The notes under the pieces were generated by a model. It had not been told where the DNA came from. It made no database searches and saw only the letters and a program-made list of their open reading frames with translations. The position numbers and the translations under genes are program-made. Source: an uncultured Treponema sp. (GTDB lineage: Bacteria; Spirochaetota; Spirochaetia; Treponematales; Treponemataceae). Taken from it: DNA of 28,350 nt. The stretch is taken from contig CALDWC010000034.1 of NCBI GenBank assembly GCA_937923945.1, positions 1 through 28,350 of the forward strand, given 5' to 3'. Below, in pieces: positions 1-6,815 of the stretch; the stretch's first letter is position 1; every line of letters begins with the position of its first letter.

Positions 1-226
1 TAGCCGGAATTGCCTCCGGTACAATACTCCAAAATAAATCCTCCGCCATTGCGCCCCTACTTGCATTGAGCGGCAAATACTCTATTTTGTCTTTAATATC
101 CAAAACTCCGCTTGCAAGAAGTTTTATATGTGCCGCAAGCGGCGGAAGTCCTGATAACCGCACCGCCTGATTAAAATCTTTTGTTTCAAGATATAACTGC
201 ACAATATCTTTTTTTGTTTTTCCCAT
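1..226 (-). CDS. N-terminal part of an unrecognised phage protein (runs off the window)
   Basis: This ORF starts at an ATG (226-224), preceded by a GAGAGG-type ribosome binding site about 7 bases away. It stays open to the window edge, giving 75 visible residues. The start reads MGKTKKDIVQLYLETKDF, followed by a Leu/Ala-rich, probably helical region. It lies 12 bases downstream of the methyltransferase stop, so the two are probably co-transcribed leftward. The KKDIVQLYLETKDFNQA segment has the feel of a small helix-turn-helix at the start of a larger protein, but I do not recognise the family and assign no function. The strong binding site and the tight spacing make it a convincing gene. Confidence 0.7.
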   Translation of the reverse strand, partial: MGKTKKDIVQLYLETKDFNQAVRLSGLPPLAAHIKLLASGVLDIKDKIEYLPLNASRGAMAEDLFWSIVPEAIPA

Positions 227-238
227 TTTCTTCCTCTC

Positions 239-1171
239 TTAAAATAATTTGCGTTGTTCAAAATCATCAAGTATTTTTTCAATACGGTTACGAATATCGT
301 GAAAGTTTCGAGCTATGCCGAGTTCATCTTTTTCAAATGCAAACATTGCAAGGTCTTTTTCAAAACGCGTAAAAAACAATTCATACAACGCTGCATTGAT
401 AGCGTCAATATCAATAGGCTCTTTTTCATCTTCCTCTTGTATATATGAGTTCACCGAAAGCGCAAAATCATTTTCTTTTATCTCGGAAAAATCAACCGTG
501 CGTTCCGTGCCTTGCTCATTTACAAAAGTGACGGTATTTTCTTTTCGCCCCTTTCGTAAAACCAATGCAACGGTACCGATTGCCGTATCGTCGAATTGTT
601 TCGGTGGAATTGCAATGATTTTTTCGATATAATTATGCTCAACAAAATAACGCCTTATTTTTCCTTCCGCATTTTTTCGATACAAGATACCCGGGAAGCA
701 CAACCCCGCCGCGACGCCGCCGTCTTCCAAGCAATGTATTATATGCGCCAAAAAAGCATAGTCGGCTTTTGACTTCGGCGGCATTGCCGGCAAACGTGCA
801 AAGCGCGCATCGTCTTTTAAAGCGTCGGCATTCCACGAAACGGAAAATGGCGCATTAAACGAAATAGCAAAAAACTTTTTATCTTGAAAAGCAGGCTGCT
901 CTAAAGTATTCCCCGCAACGCCTACAAAGTTTTTTATACTTCGTTCCGCTTTTTCAACTTCGGCGCCGTCGATATCTTGACCATACTTTTTTATATCGTC
1001 CGGAAATACTTTTAACAGCGCACCGGCTCCGCACGTCGGGTCGTATACTTCGGAATACGATACGCCCGCATCGTCAATTAAACTTTTAAGGTAAAGCGCA
1101 AGTTTTTCCGAAGTGTAAAAAACGCCGTCTTTTTTTAATGTAGCTAAAAAAGCCTTTGCTGACTTTTGCAT
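239..1171 (-). CDS. N6-adenine DNA methyltransferase (HsdM-like class)
   Basis: The 310-residue protein has the features of an N6-adenine methyltransferase that transfers a methyl group from S-adenosylmethionine to DNA. The SAM-binding motif I is DPTCGAG (residues 44-50), preceded by the VFYTSEKLALYL segment typical of the HsdM/N6_Mtase family. The catalytic motif IV position reads NAPF (106-109) instead of the usual NPPF/NPPY. At 310 residues it is much shorter than a type I HsdM (about 500), and no HsdS or HsdR gene is nearby, so it is probably an orphan prophage methyltransferase protecting phage DNA or marking the host genome. The start ATG at 1171 follows an excellent AAGGAGAGG site (1191-1183), itself directly behind a terminator hairpin. 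The family is confident; activity is uncertain because of the motif IV change. Confidence 0.88.
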   Translation of the reverse strand: MQKSAKAFLATLKKDGVFYTSEKLALYLKSLIDDAGVSYSEVYDPTCGAGALLKVFPDDIKKYGQDIDGAEVEKAERSIKNFVGVAGNTLEQPAFQDKKFFAISFNAPFSVSWNADALKDDARFARLPAMPPKSKADYAFLAHIIHCLEDGGVAAGLCFPGILYRKNAEGKIRRYFVEHNYIEKIIAIPPKQFDDTAIGTVALVLRKGRKENTVTFVNEQGTERTVDFSEIKENDFALSVNSYIQEEDEKEPIDIDAINAALYELFFTRFEKDLAMFAFEKDELGIARNFHDIRNRIEKILDDFEQRKLF

Positions 1172-1191
1172 ATTGTTACGCCCCTCTCCTT

Positions 1192-1232
1192 AAAAAAAAC
1201 GCTGCGAGGTTCATTTGGAGTGACCCCGCAGC
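1192..1232 (-). terminator. Intrinsic terminator or attenuator hairpin in the methyltransferase leader
   Basis: On the minus strand, GCTGCGGGG (1232-1224) pairs with CCTCGCAGC (1209-1201) as a 9-bp stem with one mismatch. It is followed by G and eight T residues (1199-1192), a textbook Rho-independent terminator. The ribosome binding site of the methyltransferase begins at the very next base. The loop contains CACTCC, which could pair with the GGAG of that site. It therefore either ends a leftward transcript or acts as an attenuator of the methyltransferase. Confidence 0.7.
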
Positions 1233-1285
1233 AACAGAAGTTTTTTATGATGTCCTGAGTAACAAGACAGACATTTAATACATAC

Positions 1286-1291
1286 ATTATA
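1286..1291 (-). promoter_or_regulatory. Possible -10 element for the methyltransferase operon
   Basis: TATAAT is present on the minus strand, but the -35 position is only a weak TTTTTC at 16 bases. If used, transcription would start near 1279 and give a leader of about 107 bases that contains the terminator hairpin at 1192-1232. Confidence 0.35.
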
Positions 1292-1322
1292 CACAACGCG
1301 ACCACATGAAAAATTAAAAAAA

Positions 1323-1350
1323 TTTACGTCCCCCGCTTATGCTATAATAA
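1323..1350 (+). promoter_or_regulatory. Phage promoter, TTTACGTCC-type, copy 1
   Basis: TATAAT (1343-1348) lies 14 bases after TTTACG (1323-1328). The same layout, with TTTACGTCC, then C and GC at matching positions, then TATAATAA, recurs at 2933-2960. There is no good -35 TTGACA, so the shared upstream block may be an activator or alternative-sigma site. The -10 ends 7 bases before the ATG at 1356. Confidence 0.6.
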
Positions 1351-1355
1351 AGGTT

Positions 1356-2129
1356 ATGGAGAAAATAGACTTTGCAGGAATTTCAACCGTCGGCTGGCTA
1401 GTCATTGCATTTATCGCCGTTTTAATTTTTGTGCTTTTGATTTTTTTAGTACGGCGCGGAATAAAACTCGGCATCGGAAATAAAACGCTTTCGGTCGGGC
1501 AGGAAAAAGAAGTAAACGAAAAACTGGAAAGTTTAAAGCGCGAAATCGCGCAAAAAGAAAAAGACCGGCGCCACGATGAGGAGCTGCGGAAAGAACTGTT
1601 TCGGCAGGCTGCAAAAATCGACGAAAACGAAAAAAACGACGAAAAGAGAATTATTCGGCGCTTGAATGTGCGCATCAAAAATATTTTTTCACAGTCTCTT
1701 AAATGTGAGATGCCGTTACTTTCCTTGATTGAAAATATAAAAGATGTGTATCAAGAGCGGATAGATGATAACAACCTGCGGGATAGGTTATCGCTTACGG
1801 AACGCCGCGGCTACCTTGAAGACATTCTTACAAACATACAAAGAACGTACGAACGTTTTTTGCTCTACGTACCGAGCGTACCGTGCAATCAAGAACATTA
1901 TCCGAAATGGGCGGAAGTCAAGCCGGCGTTTGAAAAACTCACCGCCGATTGGGCGGACTGTATTGTAGAGATTCTGAATAATCGTATCAATGAAAAAATC
2001 ACAATGTACGAAGAAGCGCGCGAAAAGTTTTTACTTGACGAGAGCAGAAAGAATGCGTGCGATTTGCCGATGGAAAAAAACAAAATCTATTTGCGGCATT
2101 TAGGAAACAAGGACAGGCTTTTGATTTAA
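1356..2129 (+). CDS. Membrane-anchored coiled-coil protein of unknown function
   Basis: This 257-residue protein has one strong N-terminal membrane helix (about residues 13-34, GWLVIAFIAVLIFVLLIFLV) ending in RRG. A highly charged Lys/Glu/Arg-rich coiled-coil region follows (about 48-105), then a mixed helical C-terminal domain. Charge distribution suggests a single-pass protein with the soluble part in the cytoplasm. It is the first gene of the rightward late block and stands just ahead of the putative spanin and holin genes, so a role in lysis or in the cell envelope is possible, but I recognise no family. The start is chosen because the ATG lies 7 bases after a TATAAT box. The only purine run in front of it (AAAGG) is too close to act as a normal ribosome binding site, so the message may be leaderless. 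Confidence 0.75.
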   Translation: MEKIDFAGISTVGWLVIAFIAVLIFVLLIFLVRRGIKLGIGNKTLSVGQEKEVNEKLESLKREIAQKEKDRRHDEELRKELFRQAAKIDENEKNDEKRIIRRLNVRIKNIFSQSLKCEMPLLSLIENIKDVYQERIDDNNLRDRLSLTERRGYLEDILTNIQRTYERFLLYVPSVPCNQEHYPKWAEVKPAFEKLTADWADCIVEILNNRINEKITMYEEAREKFLLDESRKNACDLPMEKNKIYLRHLGNKDRLLI

Positions 2130-2139
2130 GAGGTTGTAA

Positions 2140-2460
2140 ATGAATGAAAAAATATTTTGCATTTTTGTTTTTATTTTTGTACTGCTGTTTTGCTCTTGCC
2201 GCACAACCGGAATATACAATAACGGAATCGGAGCTGGAGCGGTTGGAAACAATATCGGCGAACTGGGAGAAAAGCAGACAGCGGCTGCAATCACAGGTGC
2301 AGAACTTAAAAGCGAAATTGAACGAAGCCTTGACGAAGTCGGAAACCTTGAACAAACAATTGAGTGCGGAGCGGGAGACTTCGAGGAATTTAAGGCTATC
2401 ATTCAACGAATACGAGAACGCGGTGCAAACAACGCTCACGGAAAATCGGGCGCAGATTGA
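2140..2460 (+). CDS. Small lipoprotein, candidate outer-membrane (o-)spanin, overlapping another gene
   Basis: This 106-residue ORF begins with a short charged head, a hydrophobic stretch (residues 5-17) and a relaxed lipobox FCSC with the lipidated Cys at position 20, followed by RTTGIYNNG. The rest is hydrophilic and helical, ending in FKAIIQRIRERGANN. It shares its ribosome binding site (AAGAGG, about 2129-2134) with the ORF that starts 4 bases later at 2144, and lies entirely within 2144-2575 apart from its first four bases. Rz1-type o-spanins of phages of diderm bacteria are small lipoproteins often encoded in another frame of the i-spanin gene, which fits. Phe at the -3 lipobox position is unusual outside spirochaetes. 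The hydrophobic start could partly reflect T-rich DNA, but the lipobox Cys and 106 open codons argue that it is real. Confidence 0.6.
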   Translation: MNEKIFCIFVFIFVLLFCSCRTTGIYNNGIGAGAVGNNIGELGEKQTAAAITGAELKSEIERSLDEVGNLEQTIECGAGDFEEFKAIIQRIRERGANNAHGKSGAD

Positions 2461-2575
2461 AAAGTTAGAAAAGAAAAACAGCCGCTTAAAAATTGCAGTT
2501 GTGATTTTATCGTGCGCGCTTTTTTGCGGAGTTGTTTTTGTAATTATGAAATTTATTTTGAAACTAAAAAAATAA
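2144..2575 (+). CDS. Secreted coiled-coil protein with C-terminal membrane anchor, candidate inner-membrane (i-)spanin
   Basis: This 143-residue protein starts MKKYFAFLFLFLYCCFALAA, a signal peptide with likely cleavage after ALAA. It continues with about 85 residues of continuous coiled coil (roughly 27-112) and ends with one membrane helix (about 115-137, KIAVVILSCALFCGVVFVIM) and a basic KLKK tail. The predicted topology is a periplasmic coiled coil tethered to the inner membrane by its C-terminus. Classical Rz i-spanins are anchored at the N-terminus, so this would be a reversed arrangement, unless the N-terminal hydrophobic stretch is not cleaved. It is nested with the lipoprotein ORF at 2140 and is followed 22 bases later by a holin-like gene, which supports a lysis role. 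Alternatively it is an ordinary envelope protein. Confidence 0.72.
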   Translation: MKKYFAFLFLFLYCCFALAAQPEYTITESELERLETISANWEKSRQRLQSQVQNLKAKLNEALTKSETLNKQLSAERETSRNLRLSFNEYENAVQTTLTENRAQIEKLEKKNSRLKIAVVILSCALFCGVVFVIMKFILKLKK

Positions 2576-2597
2576 TTTTTTCACGGAGGAGAAAGAA

Positions 2598-2927
2598 ATG
2601 AAAAAATTTTTTGTTGTTGTAACGGCTATTCTTTTAGCCGGCGGGATTTTTCTGATGGGCTACAGTGCGGAGCCGGCTTTTGATGTTGCGGGGCTTTGTA
2701 CAATGGTCGCAGGCGCAGGCATCGGAACGGCTATCACGGTAAAAACGCGAAAAGGGAAAAAGCCGGTGCAGTGGATTTTACCGCTTGTGCTTTTGTGGAT
2801 TGGTACTCTTATTTTAAGCGTTACCGGATTTGTGCAGTTTGCATACTCGATTATTGTGTCGTGTGCAGCCGCAGCGTGTTTAATAGTTTATTTGTTGTTA
2901 GCGTTTAAGGAGGCGACGAAAGTGTGA
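2598..2927 (+). CDS. Small four-helix membrane protein, holin candidate
   Basis: The 109-residue product is almost entirely hydrophobic, with four probable membrane helices (about 4-21, 27-48, 58-80 and 82-103). A strongly basic loop TRKGKKP sits between helices two and three, and the end is short and charged. It has a clear GGAGG site (in ACGGAGGAG) before the ATG. Small size, multiple helices and a position between spanin-like ORFs and the head genes fit a holin, which permeabilises the inner membrane at lysis. No endolysin gene is visible in the window, so it would have to lie to the left. Other small phage membrane proteins could look the same, so the function is an inference from context. 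Confidence 0.7.
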   Translation: MKKFFVVVTAILLAGGIFLMGYSAEPAFDVAGLCTMVAGAGIGTAITVKTRKGKKPVQWILPLVLLWIGTLILSVTGFVQFAYSIIVSCAAAACLIVYLLLAFKEATKV

Positions 2928-2932
2928 AAAGT

Positions 2933-2960
2933 TTTACGTCCGCGGCGTGTGGTATAATAA
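2933..2960 (+). promoter_or_regulatory. Phage promoter, TTTACGTCC-type, copy 2 (head operon)
   Basis: TTTACG (2933-2938) and TATAAT (2953-2958) are separated by 14 bases, exactly as at 1323-1348, with the same TTTACGTCC start, matching GC-rich centre and TATAATAA end. It lies between the holin-like gene and the protease/scaffold gene and probably drives the structural genes. Confidence 0.6.
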
Positions 2961-2993
2961 GAGACGGCAAATTAAACGCGTAATGGGGCTGGT

Positions 2994-4337
2994 ATGGGAA
3001 AAAGAGAAAAACAGGGAACCTATCTTTTTAGAGAATTAAACACAATGGAATTGGCGCGGGGTGAAATGCTCACCGACAAAAAGACAATCGATGACTTGCG
3101 CTCACGCATTCCGTTAAACCCGCTTGCAACGCCTGAAATGATAAAAGAGCTTAAGGGCGCCGATCCGGTCGACTGCATTTTCGAGGTAGACTATCGCGAA
3201 GGGAGCAACGGTGTTTATAACGACAGCGCTTTTGAAAGTATCGAAAAGCAAATTCGGGAAGCCGACCCGTTTATTCCGGCAGGCTACGGGCACCAATCAC
3301 AAGAAGCTGTGCAGTATGAAGGGCGGGATATTTACGGCTCGGTTATCGGCGCGCTGCTTGATACGGCGGCAGGTAAAATGTACTACCGCATTATCGCAGA
3401 CAAAGGCGATGACGCTGAAAAAATACGGCGCTGGCTTAAAAACAAACAAATCGGTGCGGTGTCTATTTGGGGCGTTCCGACGTATAGCGGTACTGGCGCG
3501 GAAATAATCGACTATGATTTATTTTCGGTTGATTTCGTGCCGCCGCATCGTGAAGGGCAAAAGAACAAAGCATATATCGGAGAAATGGAAAAAAAAGAAC
3601 TGGGGCATAATGAACTTGATACGCTATTACAAAGAGCACTTATGCAAAAGTACCGCGATTATGTTTTCCGCTCCGAAGTATACGATAGCTATTTTATCGC
3701 TGAGTATGGAGATGATTTTTACAAAATACCGTACAAAGTAAAAGATGATAAGGTAGTGTTGGGTACGGCTGTAAAAGTACACCGTATTATAAAATATGAA
3801 CCTATGGAGGGTGCTATGGAAACAATGACAAATGATGCACTTTTGGCTGAAATAAAAGCACGAACCGGTGACGGTAGACTTTCGGCTGAAAAGGTGGCGG
3901 GGGAAATGGGCGTTAAGCTCGAAAATCCGAAGGCTATGGAGGCTTTGGAAAATGCAAAAAAAGAGCTTGACAAGTTTAATGAAGCGGCGAAAAGCTTGGG
4001 GCTTACTTTGGATGAGATTATTCAAAATGCCAAAAAGTCAAAAGAAGCCGAAAAGCAAGCAAAGGAAAAAGCCGAGTTTGATAAGACCGTTGAAGCGGTG
4101 GAAGCCGAAAAAGGACTTACAAAAGACGGCAAAGCAACCGGCGAAATGGCAAACGTGGTGCGCAAGTTTGCACGGCTCAAGGTCGGGATGACAAAAGAGC
4201 AAATCGCAGGCGAGATGGATAGGGTTATCAATGACCCGGACATTCAAAAAGTGTTTGGCGGCAAGTATGCAAGTACGCCGGTTTCAAGCGCAGCGAATAC
4301 CGGTATTATTGAGAAAAACGAAGTTATCGAATTTTAA
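2994..4337 (+). CDS. Prohead protease / scaffold protein (Mu gpI-like)
   Basis: The 447-residue protein has two parts. The first (about 1-275) is a globular domain with segments such as AGYGHQSQEAVQYEGRDIYGSVIG and GAVSIWGVP, which resemble the protease domain found before capsid genes in Mu-like and related phages. The second part (about 280-430) is highly charged and helical, like an internal scaffold, and the protein ends with an unstructured tail. In such phages the product forms the inner core of the prohead and is cleaved during maturation. The position immediately upstream of the decoration-type protein and the major capsid agrees. I cannot point with certainty to the catalytic residues. 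The start at 2994 has only a weak purine-rich site; an alternative ATG lies at residue 18. An AGGAGGG site followed by ATG near 3816, inside the gene, could start a separate scaffold product. Confidence 0.8.
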   Translation: MGKREKQGTYLFRELNTMELARGEMLTDKKTIDDLRSRIPLNPLATPEMIKELKGADPVDCIFEVDYREGSNGVYNDSAFESIEKQIREADPFIPAGYGHQSQEAVQYEGRDIYGSVIGALLDTAAGKMYYRIIADKGDDAEKIRRWLKNKQIGAVSIWGVPTYSGTGAEIIDYDLFSVDFVPPHREGQKNKAYIGEMEKKELGHNELDTLLQRALMQKYRDYVFRSEVYDSYFIAEYGDDFYKIPYKVKDDKVVLGTAVKVHRIIKYEPMEGAMETMTNDALLAEIKARTGDGRLSAEKVAGEMGVKLENPKAMEALENAKKELDKFNEAAKSLGLTLDEIIQNAKKSKEAEKQAKEKAEFDKTVEAVEAEKGLTKDGKATGEMANVVRKFARLKVGMTKEQIAGEMDRVINDPDIQKVFGGKYASTPVSSAANTGIIEKNEVIEF

Positions 4338-4352
4338 GGCGGAGGTAAAAAG

Positions 4353-4697
4353 ATGATAGGAGAACGAAAATTAAACTCGGTTATTAAAACCGTAGAAGTT
4401 TCCGATGTAACGATTCCAGCCGGACAGAGCCTCGATGAACATGGCATCGTATTTGTCGGAGACAGGGCGGGCGTTGTGTACGATAAAATCAACGGGGAAC
4501 TGGTATCGGTCAATTTTGATACGCAGCGGGAGTTTGTAACCAATCATTTTGATGAAGCAAACTTACCGGCGGTCGGCGGTAAAATTTATGTCGGAGCGGC
4601 GGACGGGAAACTGACAAAAACGGAAAGCGGGAACAAACTCGCCGGTTTTTATTGGGGCAAAATTGGCGGGGCTATTACGTTTAGCCTTGCAATGTAA
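4353..4697 (+). CDS. Capsid decoration or fibre-type protein (DUF2190-like)
   Basis: This 114-residue protein consists almost wholly of beta-prone segments: DVTIPAGQSLDEHGIVFV, AGVVYDKINGELVSVNF, and a C-terminal NKLAGFYWGKIGGAITFSLAM. That pattern of short strands, with 'VGxAxDG' and 'G-x-F/Y' elements near the end, is typical of the DUF2190 family encoded between the prohead protease and the major capsid gene, where it decorates the capsid surface. The ATG follows a good GGAGG site (GGCGGAGGTAAAAAG). It begins 15 bases after the protease/scaffold stop and ends 19 bases before the capsid gene, so it belongs to the same operon. Assignment to the decoration role rests on fold impression and gene order. 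Confidence 0.75.
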   Translation: MIGERKLNSVIKTVEVSDVTIPAGQSLDEHGIVFVGDRAGVVYDKINGELVSVNFDTQREFVTNHFDEANLPAVGGKIYVGAADGKLTKTESGNKLAGFYWGKIGGAITFSLAM

Positions 4698-4716
4698 TTG
4701 AGGAGATAAGGATATT

Positions 4717-5787
4717 ATGGATTTTATAACACAGGACACTATTCGCAAAGATAACCTTGCGGCAAAAAGAGAAATCAAAAAAGCCTATACAATTCCGGGA
4801 GCGCCGGTCGGTGAAATGGCTTTCAAGCATACCGGCAATGGAAGCAAAAGGATTTTCACAAAAGAAAACCTTTCGCGCTATTTCGATAAGGACGGGCGTC
4901 CTACCGGTGAAATGATGAGCTTGCAGGATTTGCGCTCCTTTATGCAGCAATCGGTTTTAGATGTAACCGCAGAGCAGGAAGAGCATCCGACAATTTACAA
5001 AGAAATTTACGACGAAATCGTGAGTGCCGATTTTACCGAAACAATCAATGTACAGGATATTATCGGTTTAGTGGCGGCTTTCGGTGTTGTGCACGACGGG
5101 GAGAGCGTGGAGCTTGCCTCTTTTAAGGCGCTCAAAAAAGAAGTCGTCAATATGCTTACCTTCGCGGTGGGCTATTCCGTTTCAAGCGACTGGCTTGCCT
5201 ATAATCAGTTCTGGAAAGTCGGACAGGCGAATAAGGCGCTGGGACTTGCGTATAATGCTATCCTCGACCATATTCACTTAAGTCCGATTATCAAGGGCGC
5301 TTATGCAAGCAATGCAATTACGAGAAAAATAATGACGGGGGCGACCGATCTTGAGAATGTGTGGCTCACATTACGGCAGGGGTTAAAAGACGCATTAGCG
5401 CGGAGGTCAACACACGGTTATCGTTTACGACCAACCGTTGCACTGTGTAACTCGTCAACCGCTATGGATGTGGAGACAGCCGTGAAGGGATTATTGCAAA
5501 AAGGTTCTCAACTCGGACAGCTCGGCGTGATTCAAAAGGTTATCGCTTATGACGGTTGGGAAGGCGAAGTAAACGGCATACTGTGCAGTTTTGAAGCGCC
5601 GAAAGATAACGAGGTATACCTTATTCAACCGAAGCAAACATTCAAAGCGCTGGTAAAAACAGACCTTGCAGAGTTACGGCAGCGGGGCGATATTATGCGC
5701 CTTTCGGAGCTGGAGGTTGTGCAGTACTTCCGCCGCGGTGTCATTGCCGATGTGGAAAATTCCGTACACAAGGTAATGCTCGCGTAG
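4717..5787 (+). CDS. Major capsid protein
   Basis: This is a 356-residue protein directly after the protease/scaffold and decoration genes, the standard place for the main head subunit. It has a mixed alpha/beta composition. An N-terminal arm (residues 1-60) is rich in charged residues. The central segment contains NVQDIIGLVAAFGVV and LTFAVGYSVSSDWLAYNQFW. The C-terminal part ends with MRLSELEVVQYFRRGVIADV, the kind of segment that precedes the end of many HK97-fold major capsid proteins. A GGAGATAAGG ribosome binding site precedes the ATG. The family looks closest to capsids of Mu-like or related temperate phages, but I cannot separate subfamilies by eye. The call relies on position, length and overall character. 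Confidence 0.82.
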   Translation: MDFITQDTIRKDNLAAKREIKKAYTIPGAPVGEMAFKHTGNGSKRIFTKENLSRYFDKDGRPTGEMMSLQDLRSFMQQSVLDVTAEQEEHPTIYKEIYDEIVSADFTETINVQDIIGLVAAFGVVHDGESVELASFKALKKEVVNMLTFAVGYSVSSDWLAYNQFWKVGQANKALGLAYNAILDHIHLSPIIKGAYASNAITRKIMTGATDLENVWLTLRQGLKDALARRSTHGYRLRPTVALCNSSTAMDVETAVKGLLQKGSQLGQLGVIQKVIAYDGWEGEVNGILCSFEAPKDNEVYLIQPKQTFKALVKTDLAELRQRGDIMRLSELEVVQYFRRGVIADVENSVHKVMLA

Positions 5788-5823
5788 CAAAGAGGAATGA
5801 GAGGTGAGATGGTAACGCTCTTG

Positions 5824-5842
5824 CCTTTCATCTTATGAAGGA
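5824..5842 (+). promoter_or_regulatory. Small hairpin overlapping a ribosome binding site
   Basis: CCTTTCAT (5824-5831) and ATGAAGG (5835-5841) can pair around a CTT loop with one bulged T. This would partly cover the AAGGAG site of the gene at 5853. It sits in the 65-base gap after the capsid gene and could lower translation of the small downstream gene relative to capsid. Evidence is only the sequence complementarity. Confidence 0.3.
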
Positions 5843-5852
5843 GAAAAGGTGA

Positions 5853-6071
5853 ATGAATAAAATAACGTTGACAATTTACAAAACGGCAAACGGTTTTTAT
5901 GTGGAGCACGAAGCGGACAAGGTAAAGTCAAGCTATGCGGTTGAATGCAATGCGGACGACTGGGCGAAACTCAACCCGGCACTGCACGGCATTGAAACGA
6001 TGTTCACGGGAGCTAAAAAAGGCAAATCCTTGAAAGAGCCGCGCGATACCGGCACTGCAGAAAAAGAGTAA
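5853..6071 (+). CDS. Small conserved-position phage protein of unknown function
   Basis: The 72-residue product has a beta-like first half (KITLTIYKTANGFYVEHEADKV) and a charged C-terminus (KEPRDTGTAEKE). It lies between the major capsid and the head-tail connector genes, where many tailed phages carry a short protein that is either a minor head component or dispensable. The ATG at 5853 follows AAGGAG (5838-5843). I do not recognise the family. The ribosome binding site and the good fit in the operon make the gene likely. Confidence 0.65.
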   Translation: MNKITLTIYKTANGFYVEHEADKVKSSYAVECNADDWAKLNPALHGIETMFTGAKKGKSLKEPRDTGTAEKE

Positions 6072-6084
6072 GGGCGTTTACCGT

Positions 6085-6429
6085 ATGCTTATATCGGAAA
6101 ACTTACTAAAAGAAATACGAATACTCCTTGCGGAGCCGGACGAAACACATTTTACCGACAGTGCACTGACAACGATTTTACAAAGTGCGGAAAGTAAAAA
6201 TCATGCGCTTTATATGCTGTGGACGCAAAAGGCAAGTTTCGTAAAAGACGACGATATAAAAAGCATCAAAGCGGGCGGTGAAAGCATTGAAAAATACACA
6301 AGCGGTGAAAAGGTAAACGCTATCTTAAAAATAGCGGAAGGCTACCTTAAGGCATGGGAGCAAGAGCGTAAAATGCAATCGGGCTCAAGGCTGCTATTCA
6401 AGGAGCAACCGGAGGAGCGCTTATGGTAA
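6085..6429 (+). CDS. Head-tail connector (gp6-like adaptor)
   Basis: This 114-residue, largely alpha-helical protein contains LLKEIRILLAEPDETHFTDSALTTILQSA at its start, the usual beginning of the head-tail connector/adaptor family that binds beneath the portal. The middle contains a glycine-rich bend (SIKAGGESIEKYTSGEK) and the end is a long helix (AILKIAEGYLKAWEQERK). The last seven bases overlap the next gene, indicating translational coupling. Size, helix content and location between capsid and head-closure genes support the call. The ribosome binding site is weak, so translation may depend on the upstream gene. Confidence 0.65.
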   Translation: MLISENLLKEIRILLAEPDETHFTDSALTTILQSAESKNHALYMLWTQKASFVKDDDIKSIKAGGESIEKYTSGEKVNAILKIAEGYLKAWEQERKMQSGSRLLFKEQPEERLW

Positions 6430-6815
6430 TTGACATTGAAACGTTGCGGGAAGAAACAAACGCTATCATTGCAATCAATCCGATTGACATTGTGTTTACG
6501 CGGCACGAAAGAGTAACCGACGCACACGGCAATGTTACGGAAACAAAAACCGAAACGGCGCTGCAGCGTATCCGGCTTGCGGAGTTGGGGCACCGTGAAA
6601 ATGAAGCGCTTGTACAGGAAGGCCTCCTCGATGAACACCGCTTGAATATAACCGCCTTGTATAATGCGGATATTCAAAAAGGCGATAAGTTCACTTTTCA
6701 AGGAGACCGCTATGTCGTGGAATTTATCCGAAAGATAACGGTCGGCGGTTATGACGAAGTGAATTGTTACAAAATGAGCGGGATAGCAAAAGAGCTTAAG
6801 GAAGGTGCGGAATGA
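6423..6815 (+). CDS. Head closure / head-tail stopper protein
   Basis: The 130-residue protein shows the layout of head-closure proteins. After a short helix (IDIETLREETNAIIA) come strands IDIVFTRHERVTDAHGNVTETKTETALQRIRL, a central variable part, and a second barrel-like part DIQKGDKFTFQGDRYVVEFIRKITVGGYDEVNCYKMSG. The 'GDKFTFQGDRYVVE' segment is characteristic of this class of small beta-barrel neck proteins. It overlaps the connector by 7 bases and the next gene by 4 bases (ATGA), so it is in a coupled series with them. The product would close the portal channel after DNA packaging. Confidence 0.65.
   Translation: MVIDIETLREETNAIIAINPIDIVFTRHERVTDAHGNVTETKTETALQRIRLAELGHRENEALVQEGLLDEHRLNITALYNADIQKGDKFTFQGDRYVVEFIRKITVGGYDEVNCYKMSGIAKELKEGAE

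Noticed and set aside
1201..1232. T-box-like string TGGAGTGACCCCGC on the plus strand
   Set aside because: It only loosely resembles the T-box sequence, lacks the rest of the leader, and is explained by the minus-strand terminator hairpin.
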